The translations under genes and the position numbers were made by a program. Of a stretch of DNA of 60,156 bases, positions 53,746 to 60,156 are shown piece after piece. Position 1 is the first letter of the stretch; every line of letters starts with the position of its first letter. The notes below the pieces were generated by a model. It was not told the DNA's origin, did no database searches, and saw nothing but the letters and a program-made list of their open reading frames with translations. The DNA comes from Streptomyces sp. NRRL S-87. GTDB taxonomy: Bacteria; Actinomycetota; Actinomycetes; Streptomycetales; Streptomycetaceae. The stretch spans positions 1 through 60,156 of the forward strand of contig NZ_JOGB01000043.1 of the NCBI RefSeq assembly GCF_000719335.1, read 5' to 3'.

Positions 53746-55587
53746 ATGGTGTGGACTTCGCGACGGGGCTTGTTGGGGGCGGCCGCCGTGGCCGTGGTGA
53801 CGGCGACGGGGGCGTCCGCGGCGGAACCGCGGGGCGGCGTGCCGCGGGGTGGCGTGCCGCAGGAGAGCGTGCCGCAGGAGAGCGTGCCGAGGCCCTGGGT
53901 GCGGCGGGTCGTCGGGCGGATGAGCCTGGCCGAGAAGGTCGGGCAGCTCTTCGTCAGCCGGGTGTACGGGCATGCGGCGACCGAGCCGGACGAGGCGGAC
54001 GCGGCGGAGAACCTCAGGGCGTTCGGGGTGCGCACGGCCGCGGAGGTGGTGCGGCGCTACCACCTCGGGGGGGTCGTCTACTTCGGGTGGGCGCACAACA
54101 CGCGGGAACCGCAGCAGACCGCGGAGCTCTCCAACGGGCTCCAGCGGGCCGCGCTCGACGGCGGGACCGGGGTGCCGCTGCTGCTGTCCGTGGACCAGGA
54201 GCACGGGATCGTGGCCCGGATCGGGCGGCCCGCGACCCTGTTCCCGGGGGCGATGGCGCTCGGGGCCGGCGGATCGGCCGAACGGGCCCGGCAGGCCGCG
54301 GCGGTGGCGGGGACCGAGCTGGCCGCCCTCGGACTGCGGCAGGACTACGCCCCGGTGGCCGACGTGAACGTCAACCCGGCCAACCCGGTCATCGGCGTGC
54401 GCTCCTTCGGCGCGGACCCGGAGGCGGTCGCGCGGCTCGTGGCGGCGCAGGTGCGCGGCTACCGGGAGGCCGGGATCGCCGCCACGGCCAAGCACTTCCC
54501 CGGGCACGGGGACACCGACACCGACAGCCATGTGGGGCTGCCCGCGATGCGGCACTCGCGGGAGGAGTGGGAGCGCGTCGACGAGCCGCCCTTCCGGGCC
54601 GCCGTGGCGGCCGGGGTGGACGTCGTGATGACCGCGCACATCGTGTTCCCGGCGCTGGACCCGAGCGGGGACCCGGCCACGCTGTCCCGCCCGATCGTGA
54701 CCGGCGTGCTGCGCGAGCGGCTGGGGTTCCGGGGCGTGGTGGTGACGGACGCCCTCGACATGGCGGGGGTACGGCAGAAGTACGGGAACGACAGGGTCCC
54801 GGTGCTCGCCCTGAAGGCCGGCTGCGACCAGCTGCTCAACCCGCCCGACCTGGCGCTGGCCCAGCGCAGCGTGCTCGCGGCGGTGCGGGACGGCGAGATC
54901 GACGAGGGCCGGATCGACGAGTCCGTGCTCCGGATCCTCGAACTCAAGGCGCGGCTGGGACTGTTCGGCGGGGCGTTCACGAGTCCGGAGGAGGTGCGGG
55001 CCGCGGTGGGCACGCCGGCGCATCTGAGGGCTGCGGACGCCGTGGCCGCCGGGACGACGACGCTGCTGGCCAACCCCCGCGGCGTGCTGCCGCTGTCGGC
55101 CGCGAGGACGCCGCGGGTGGTGGTGACCGGCGCCGATCCGGCCTCTCCGAGCGGGACCACCGGCCCGCCGACCGCCGTGCTGGCACGGGAACTGGCCGCC
55201 CTGGGTTTCGCGGCCCGGGCCGTGCCCACCGGGCTCGCGCCCGACGCCCCCGCGGTGGCCGGGGCCGTGCGCGCGGTCCGGGACGGCGCCGACGCGGTCG
55301 TGGTGTGCACGTACAACGTGGCCGCGGGCGAGGACCTCGAGGACCCGCAGCGGACGCTGGTGCGGGCTCTGCTCGACACGGGGGTGCCCGTGGTCGGGGT
55401 GGCGGTGCGCAACCCGTACGACGTGGCCCGGCTCCCGGAGTGCGCGGCGAGCGTGGCGACGTACGCGTGGACGGACGTGGAGATGCGGGCCGCGGCCCGG
55501 GTGCTGGCGGGGGCGACCCGGCCGGCCGGGCGGCTGCCGGTGGCGGTGTCGGGGACGTACCCGCTGGGCTTCGGGCTGTCGTACTGA
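53746..55587 (+). CDS. Tat-exported family 3 glycoside hydrolase (NagZ-like)
   Basis: A 613-aa secreted enzyme. The N-terminus has a twin-arginine signal (SRRGLLGAAAVAVV, R6-R7) and a repeated GGVPRGGVPQESVPQES stretch, then the GH3 catalytic domain. It has KHFPGHGDTDTDSH at 249-262, the His/Asp motif of beta-N-acetylhexosaminidases, and nucleophile D335 in VTDALDM. A C-terminal GH3 domain follows. Likely substrate is chitin or peptidoglycan-derived GlcNAc. The frame opens at 53668, but the ATG at 53746 gives the intact signal. Confidence 0.93.
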   Translation: MVWTSRRGLLGAAAVAVVTATGASAAEPRGGVPRGGVPQESVPQESVPRPWVRRVVGRMSLAEKVGQLFVSRVYGHAATEPDEADAAENLRAFGVRTAAEVVRRYHLGGVVYFGWAHNTREPQQTAELSNGLQRAALDGGTGVPLLLSVDQEHGIVARIGRPATLFPGAMALGAGGSAERARQAAAVAGTELAALGLRQDYAPVADVNVNPANPVIGVRSFGADPEAVARLVAAQVRGYREAGIAATAKHFPGHGDTDTDSHVGLPAMRHSREEWERVDEPPFRAAVAAGVDVVMTAHIVFPALDPSGDPATLSRPIVTGVLRERLGFRGVVVTDALDMAGVRQKYGNDRVPVLALKAGCDQLLNPPDLALAQRSVLAAVRDGEIDEGRIDESVLRILELKARLGLFGGAFTSPEEVRAAVGTPAHLRAADAVAAGTTTLLANPRGVLPLSAARTPRVVVTGADPASPSGTTGPPTAVLARELAALGFAARAVPTGLAPDAPAVAGAVRAVRDGADAVVVCTYNVAAGEDLEDPQRTLVRALLDTGVPVVGVAVRNPYDVARLPECAASVATYAWTDVEMRAAARVLAGATRPAGRLPVAVSGTYPLGFGLSY

Positions 55588-55608
55588 CCGCACGGTCGTA
55601 CTGGCTGT

Positions 55609-55697
55609 GCTGGGCGTACCGGCTGGCTGTACCGGGCGTCTTGGCTGTGCTGGGCGTACCGGCTGGCTGTACCGGGCGTCTTGGCTGTGCTGGTCGT
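55609..55697. repeat. 40-bp tandem repeat, about 2.3 copies
   Basis: The unit begins TTGGCTGTGCTGGGCGTACC and ends ACCGGGCGTC, with internal self-similarity (GGCTGTGCTG / GGCTGGCTGT). Copies start near 55601, 55641 and 55681. It lies just after the glycosidase gene and before its terminator. Confidence 0.8.
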
Positions 55698-55698
55698 T

Positions 55699-55736
55699 GA
55701 CGGGGCCCGTTCGTGACTGCACGAACGGGCCCCGTC
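55699..55736. terminator. Perfect 17-bp hairpin after the glycosidase gene
   Basis: GACGGGGCCCGTTCGTG and CACGAACGGGCCCCGTC are perfect arms with an ACTG loop. It is symmetrical and sits between the convergent glycosidase and S37 peptidase genes, so it may serve both. Confidence 0.85.
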
Positions 55737-55737
55737 T

Positions 55738-55772
55738 CGGTACTTCGGGTACTTCGGGTACTTCGGGTACTA
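55738..55772. repeat. 9-bp tandem repeat GGTACTTCG
   Basis: GGTACTTCG occurs three times in a row, then a variant, just after the hairpin and before the S37 peptidase stop. Confidence 0.65.
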
Positions 55773-55785
55773 CGGCCTGCGGGTC

Positions 55786-57219
55786 CTACGGGCGCAGGGC
55801 CGGCTCGCGCTCGACGTCGCGGCGGTCCAGCTTGGCGTCCGGCTTGGCCAGCGGGCGGGCCTTGGCCGCGTCCGCCTTCACGGCGGCCGGGGCGACGCCG
55901 CCCCACTCGAGGATGCGGGCGGTCGCGAGGGCCTTCTCCGCGTCCTTCAGCTTGGCGACGTTGGCACCGTGGTTGGCGCCGGGGGCCACCATGACGTAGC
56001 TGTCACGGGAGCCGTAGCCGAGGTGGAACGGCTCCGCGCCCCACGGGTCGTTCTGCCCGTACACGAACAGCATGTGACGGGCGTTGTGGCGCACCCACTG
56101 GTCCACGTCGTGCATCGCCCGCGGCTGGAACGTCATGGGGATGGAGCGCGGCACGAAGTTGCGCGGCGGCTGGTAGCCGTAGCGGCTCAGGCCCTTCAGC
56201 CACGGCTGCTTGATGTCGGGGGAACCCAGCTGGGTGCCCGCCTGGTAGTAGTACGGGGTGTACGTCTCCAGGCCCTGGTCGGTGTAGGCCGAGAAGCCGG
56301 AGATGGCGTCGACCGAGTCCCAGATCTGCTGGTCCGTCGCCGTCGCGGCGGCCGGGATGGAGCCGCAGTCGGCGAGCAGGCTGTACTGCCAGAACGCCCA
56401 CGTGTAGTCCAGGACGACGGCCTCGTACGCCTTGTCCAGGCTGCCGACGGTGGTGAAGGTGTAGCCGTTCTCGGCGGCGTACGCCGCGTACTTGGTCTCC
56501 AGCGCGTCGCGGCGGAGGAGCGCCTCGCGCTGCACGCCGTTCAGCTTGTCGCGGCACTCCTTGGTGCCGACCCGCTGGAAGAAGCGGTCGTAGGCCGAGT
56601 CCTCCTTGTTGATGACGTCGTTGGGGGCGACGTACGCGACGACGCCGTCCATGTCACGCGGGTAGAAGCGCTCGTAGTACGTGGCGGTCATGCCGCCCTT
56701 GCTGCCGCCGGTGGCGATCCACTTCTTGCCGTAGACCGCCTTCAGCGCCTTGAAGAGGCGGTGCTGGTCGCTCGCGGCCTGCCAGATGTCCAGCTTCGAC
56801 CAGTCGGCGGGCGCGGGCCGCGACGGGGTGAAGAACCGGTACTCCAGCGACACCTGGTTGCCGTCGACGATGGTCGTCGGCTCGGAGCGGCGCGGGTTGG
56901 TGTTGACGTTGTAGCCCGACGTGTAGAAGACGGTCGGGCGGGAGACGTCCTTGTGGAGCAGGGTGAACCGCTGCTCGAAGGTGCCCTTCCACGGCTTCCG
57001 GTGGTCGACCGGCTGCTTGTAGTTCAGTACGAAGAAGCGGTACCCGTCGTACGGCTTCTCCTCGATGAGGCTCACTCCCGGGATCGCGAGGATCCGGTCC
57101 TTGATGTCCGGGCCGTTCCCCGGCCCGGCGGCGGTGGCCGCCCCGGCCGTGGCGCCGGCCGCGCCCATGGTGCCGATCAGCACCACGAGCGACAGCAGCC
57201 ATCTGAGCGCCTTGCGCAT
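55786..57219 (-). CDS. Secreted prolyl aminopeptidase of S37 (PS-10) family
   Basis: A 477-aa exported peptidase, the same length as the Streptomyces mobaraensis prolyl tri/tetrapeptidyl aminopeptidase. Signal peptide 1-30, RFTLLHKD, a GGSKGGMTA nucleophile elbow with S173, and GANHGAN near the C-terminus (likely His) fit an alpha/beta-hydrolase serine peptidase. It probably removes N-terminal tri- or tetrapeptides from secreted proteins such as transglutaminase or protease precursors. ATG 57219 has AAGGGGAGGG upstream; the frame opens earlier but those residues are not family-like. Confidence 0.9.
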   Translation of the reverse strand: MRKALRWLLSLVVLIGTMGAAGATAGAATAAGPGNGPDIKDRILAIPGVSLIEEKPYDGYRFFVLNYKQPVDHRKPWKGTFEQRFTLLHKDVSRPTVFYTSGYNVNTNPRRSEPTTIVDGNQVSLEYRFFTPSRPAPADWSKLDIWQAASDQHRLFKALKAVYGKKWIATGGSKGGMTATYYERFYPRDMDGVVAYVAPNDVINKEDSAYDRFFQRVGTKECRDKLNGVQREALLRRDALETKYAAYAAENGYTFTTVGSLDKAYEAVVLDYTWAFWQYSLLADCGSIPAAATATDQQIWDSVDAISGFSAYTDQGLETYTPYYYQAGTQLGSPDIKQPWLKGLSRYGYQPPRNFVPRSIPMTFQPRAMHDVDQWVRHNARHMLFVYGQNDPWGAEPFHLGYGSRDSYVMVAPGANHGANVAKLKDAEKALATARILEWGGVAPAAVKADAAKARPLAKPDAKLDRRDVEREPALRP

Positions 57220-57369
57220 GCACCCTCCCCTTGAGTTCACTGCGGTCGCGGCGAACCTAGCGGGGTCAACACGCCCATGACCAGACCCGGTTGGTGCCGA
57301 TCCGGTCAGGGACGGTCCGTTTGTGGTGGTAATTCGACGCAAAGACTCCCTTGTCGAGCGCGAGGGACC

Positions 57370-57437
57370 ACAGGTGAAACGTCTCAGGAGACCGTCAGGT
57401 GAAACGTCTCAGGGGACCGTCAGGTGAAACGTCTCAG
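57370..57437. repeat. 25-bp tandem repeat, about 2.7 copies
   Basis: CAGGTGAAACGTCTCAGG plus ACCGT is repeated at about 57371, 57396 and 57421, with one base changing per copy. It lies at the 3' end of the small secreted protein gene, its last copy reaching the stop codon, and before the S37 peptidase. Confidence 0.75.
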
Positions 57438-57904
57438 CAGAGGATCCAGCCGGACGCGACCGATCCCGCGCCCACCGCACCCCTCACATAGACACACCGG
57501 GTCAGCGCGTACACGGTGACGGGCCCGGCCAGGCGGGTGAACCTCCCGCTGTCGGCCACCGGCACACCACCGCGCGGCTGGATGCTGACCGACATCTGCT
57601 GCCGGCTGCCCGGCCTCCGCGGGATCGTGACCGCGCAGGCGTGCGTGCGCGTCTTGTAGACGTACGTCGTCCCGGTGCTGAACGGCAGGGCCTTCATCAG
57701 CCGCCCCGCGCACCCCGACGCCGCCTGAGCCGGCGCGGCCCCGAGCACGCCGAGCAGGACGGCCGCACCGGTGACGGCGACGCCCGCGGCCCTGACGGCC
57801 CTGGCGGTCGTGCGCCGGGCCGGGACCCCGGTGGCCCCGGTAGCCCCGGTAGCCCCGGTCCGGGCCCCTTCCCCGGAGCGGGTCCTTCCCCCAGAAGAAA
57901 ACAC
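57434..57904 (-). CDS. Small secreted protein, unknown family
   Basis: About 156 aa from GTG 57904, where GGGGGACGAGG lies just upstream; GTG 57940 is in frame too but reads through a 9-bp repeat. An Ala/Gly/Thr-rich N-terminal stretch with three Gly-Ala-Thr copies is followed by a signal helix (AAGVAVTGAAVLLGVLGAAPAQAA), then a mature region of about 90 aa with four Cys (SGCAGR, HACAV, RCVYV, ILC), suggesting two disulphides. No family is recognised. Codon use fits its neighbours. Confidence 0.75.
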   Translation of the reverse strand: MFSSGGRTRSGEGARTGATGATGATGVPARRTTARAVRAAGVAVTGAAVLLGVLGAAPAQAASGCAGRLMKALPFSTGTTYVYKTRTHACAVTIPRRPGSRQQMSVSIQPRGGVPVADSGRFTRLAGPVTVYALTRCVYVRGAVGAGSVASGWILC

Positions 57905-57931
57905 CCTCGTCCCCCTCGTCCCCCTCGTCCC
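57905..57931. repeat. 9-bp repeat GACGAGGGG, three copies
   Basis: On the minus strand GACGAGGGG occurs three times directly before the GTG start at 57904. It resembles a repeated ribosome-binding element and may affect which start is used. Confidence 0.55.
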
Positions 57932-58080
57932 CTCACGCACCCGAACGTGCGTACCTACCTCGGACGCGCGAGCGGACGCCTTGGTTGCACGATGTCCGGC
58001 GGGGCCGGCCGCCGTGGGCGTGGGGGGAAACGATCCGGCCAGGGGGCGGGGGCGGTGGTGGTGCCTTCCGGGGGTGAGTC

Positions 58081-58190
58081 GGTGGGCGGATCGGCGCGGG
58101 CCCGGTGGGTCGGCGGGTCGGCGCGGGCCGGGCGGGTGGGCGGGTCGGCGCGGGCCCGGTGGGTGGGGCCACCCGGTGGGTGGGCCCGCG
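58081..58190. repeat. G-rich imperfect repeats before the ABC exporter end
   Basis: Units such as GTCGGCGCGGGCCCGGTGGG and GGCGGGTGGGCGGGTCGG are repeated several times between the small secreted protein gene and the exporter stop codon. The 262-nt gap holds no supportable gene. Confidence 0.6.
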
Positions 58191-58202
58191 CGGGTCGTGC
58201 CG

Positions 58203-60156
58203 TCAGGCGGCGGCCGGCTCGTCCTCGCCGATGAACGTGCGCCACAGCTCCGCGTACCGCCCGCCGCGGGCGAGCAGCTCGGCGTGCGTGCCGTCCTCGA
58301 CCACCCGGCCGCGGTCCATCACCACGACCCGGTCGGCGCGCGCCGCGGTGGTCAGCCGGTGCGCCACGACCAGCGTGGTCCGCTTGCCGGCGAGCCGGTC
58401 GGTGGCCTGGTTGACCAGCGCCTCGGTCGCCAGGTCCAGGGCGGCGGTGGCCTCGTCCAGCAGCAGCACGTCGGGGTCGACGAGCTCGGCCCGGGCGAGG
58501 GCGATCAGCTGGCGCTGGCCGGCGGAGAGGTTCCGGCCGCGTTCGGCCACCGCGTGCAGGTAGCCGCCGTCCAGCGTGGCGATCATGTCGTGCGCTCCGA
58601 CCGCCCGGGCGGCCGCCTCCACCTCGGCGTCGGTCGCCTCGGGGCGCCCGTACGCGATGGCGTCGCGCACCGTCCCCGGGAAGAGGTAGGACTCCTGGGG
58701 GACGACGCCGAGCCGGTGCCGGTAGCCCGTCAGGTCCAGCTCGCGCAGGTCCGTGCCGTCGGCGGTGACCCGGCCGGAGGTCGGGTCGTAGAACCGGGCC
58801 ACCAGCTTGACGAGCGTGGACTTGCCGGCGCCCGTCTCGCCCACGAAGGCCACCGTCTGCCCCGCGGGTATCCGCAGGTCTATGCCGGCCAGGGCCTCGC
58901 CGGAGCGCTCGGTCGCGACCGCCGGCCGGGACCCCTCCGCCGGGGTGTCCGACGCCCCGTCGACCGTCCCGTAGCGGAAGGACACGTTCTCGAAGGCGAT
59001 CTCGCCGCGCAGCTCCCCCGCCTCGCGGGGCCGCGCGGCCTGCGGGGTCCGGGTCGGCTCGCGCAGCAGCTCCTGCATCCGCCGCAGCGAGACCGTGGCC
59101 TGCTGGTAGCCGTCGAAGACCTGCGAGAGCTGCTGCACCGGGGCGAAGAACAGGTCGATGTACAGGAGGTACGCGACCAGCGCGCCGGTGGTGAGCGTGC
59201 CCGCCTCGACCCGGCCCGCGCCCACGATCAGCACGGCGGCCGCGGCCACCGAGGACAGCAGCTGCACGAACGGGAAGTACACGGAGATCAGCCACTGGCC
59301 GCGCACCCGCGCCTGCCGGTAGTCGTCGCTGCGCGCGGCGAACCGCTGCGCCCCGCTCCGCTCGCGGCGGAACGCCTGCACGATCCGCAGCCCGGAGACC
59401 GTCTCCTGCAGGTCCGCGTTGACGACCGAGACCCGGTCGCGGGCCAGCTCGTACGCCTTCACCGACTTGCGGCGGAACACGATCGTGCCCACCACCAGAA
59501 CCGGCAGCGTGGCGAAGACGATGAGGGCGAGCTCGACGTCGATGACGAGCAGGGCCACCAGGATGCCGGCGAAGGTCAGCACCGAGACGACGGCGGTGAC
59601 GAGGCCCGTCTGCAGGAAGGTGCTGAGCGCGTCCACGTCCGTGGTCATCCGCGTCATGATGCGGCCGGTCAGCTCGCGCTCGTAGTAGTCCAGGCCGAGG
59701 CGCTGGAGCTGCGCGAAGATCTTGACGCGGAGCGAGTACAGCACGCGCTCGCCGGTCCGGCCGGTCACCCGGGTCTCGGCCACCTGTGCGCCCCACTGGG
59801 CGAGTACGACGACGAGCGCGAGGCCCGCCGCGGCCCAGACGGCGCCGAGCGCGAGGCGGGAGACGCCCTCGTCGATGCCGTGCCGGATCAGGACGGGCAG
59901 CAGCAGGCTGGCGCACGCGTCGACGGTGACCAGGGCGAGGCTGATGGCGAGCGGGGCCCAGAAGCCGCGCAGCAGGCGGCGCAGGCCGTACGAGTCCTCG
60001 GGTGCGGCGGCGCGCGCCTCGTCGATGTCGGGGGTGTCGTCCGCGGGCGGCAGTGCGGCCACCTGGGCGAGCAGTTCGGGGGTGGCGGGCATGCCGCCGA
60101 CGGCGGCGCCCATGGAGTGGCCGCCGGGGCCGGGGAGGACGGTGGGGGTGGGGGTG
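58203..60156 (-). CDS. ABC exporter half with membrane and ATPase domains, partial at right edge
   Basis: The readable part is about 650 aa. Membrane domain with five to six helices (APLAISLALVTVDACASLLLPVLIR..., VSVLTFAGILVALLVIDVEL), then the nucleotide-binding domain: Walker A GETGAGKST, signature LSAGQRQLIALAR, Walker B LLLDEATAALD and H-loop VAHRLT. The first in-frame ATG is at 60113 with no ribosome-binding site, and the frame stays open beyond it to the edge (Thr/Pro/Gly-rich, like a linker). It is therefore either a single half-transporter with an earlier start, or the C-terminal half of a fused double exporter resembling mycobacterial Rv0194. Substrate unknown; likely lipid or drug export. 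Confidence 0.9.
   Translation of the reverse strand, partial: TPTPTVLPGPGGHSMGAAVGGMPATPELLAQVAALPPADDTPDIDEARAAAPEDSYGLRRLLRGFWAPLAISLALVTVDACASLLLPVLIRHGIDEGVSRLALGAVWAAAGLALVVVLAQWGAQVAETRVTGRTGERVLYSLRVKIFAQLQRLGLDYYERELTGRIMTRMTTDVDALSTFLQTGLVTAVVSVLTFAGILVALLVIDVELALIVFATLPVLVVGTIVFRRKSVKAYELARDRVSVVNADLQETVSGLRIVQAFRRERSGAQRFAARSDDYRQARVRGQWLISVYFPFVQLLSSVAAAAVLIVGAGRVEAGTLTTGALVAYLLYIDLFFAPVQQLSQVFDGYQQATVSLRRMQELLREPTRTPQAARPREAGELRGEIAFENVSFRYGTVDGASDTPAEGSRPAVATERSGEALAGIDLRIPAGQTVAFVGETGAGKSTLVKLVARFYDPTSGRVTADGTDLRELDLTGYRHRLGVVPQESYLFPGTVRDAIAYGRPEATDAEVEAAARAVGAHDMIATLDGGYLHAVAERGRNLSAGQRQLIALARAELVDPDVLLLDEATAALDLATEALVNQATDRLAGKRTTLVVAHRLTTAARADRVVVMDRGRVVEDGTHAELLARGGRYAELWRTFIGEDEPAAA

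Overview
The window is typical of a Streptomyces (or close actinomycete) chromosome. Base composition is very GC-rich, third codon positions are almost all G or C, and GTG/TTG starts and 4-nt start/stop overlaps are common. Open reading frames appear in all six frames as a side effect. The families present are also Streptomyces-like: a PknG signalling operon, GlbO-type globin, EttA, a TQXA-like surface protein, a WxL/DUF916 pair, PS-10/S37 peptidase and an AMIN-like secreted protein. I find no insertion sequence, prophage, CRISPR array, rRNA gene or large biosynthetic cluster. One tRNA (Arg, TCT anticodon) is present.

Layout: 1-366 holds an interspersed palindromic repeat and 37-bp tandem repeats. 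367-12303 is a seven-gene plus-strand operon: GlnX-like membrane protein, GlnH-like binding protein, coiled-coil protein, PknG kinase, PP2C phosphatase, VWA protein and FHA protein. It looks like a whole phospho-signalling circuit: sensor, writer, eraser and reader. 12458-17114 holds a PCMT-like methyltransferase, a group II truncated haemoglobin, and a minus-strand run ettA, thioesterase, hypothetical gene. 17412-24475 holds a DUF4760-like protein, a GNAT, a secreted thioester-domain-like protein that has lost its thioester cysteine, an SSB, and two overlapping dynamin/YfjP-like GTPase genes. 24799-25933 holds tRNA-Arg and a two-gene membrane/EACC1-like operon. 26050-32184 holds an AMIN-like secreted protein, a phosphopantetheinyl transferase, a subtilisin, and a WxL protein with its DUF916 partner.

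32292-39775 is a myo-inositol catabolic locus: iolC-iolB-iolD-iolA on the minus strand, divergent from an inosose-dehydratase-like gene and iolG. The IolJ aldolase step is not in the window. 40068-46636 holds a small HTH protein, an MmpL-type exporter divergent from its probable TetR repressor with two matching operators, and a copper operon (CopZ, CopA) behind a CsoR-type palindrome. 47089-50803 is citrate synthase downstream of RecD2. 51234-57904 holds a GNAT, an EamA transporter divergent from a LysR regulator, a Tat-exported family 3 glycosidase, an S37 peptidase and a small secreted protein. 58203 to the right edge is an ABC exporter half whose frame stays open at the edge.

The strongest candidates for less-described biology are the expanded PknG operon, the Cys-to-Gly change in the TQXA-like protein, the GTPase pair beside SSB, and the 4-TM/EACC1-like pair. 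All functions are read from sequence motifs and context only; no searches were run.
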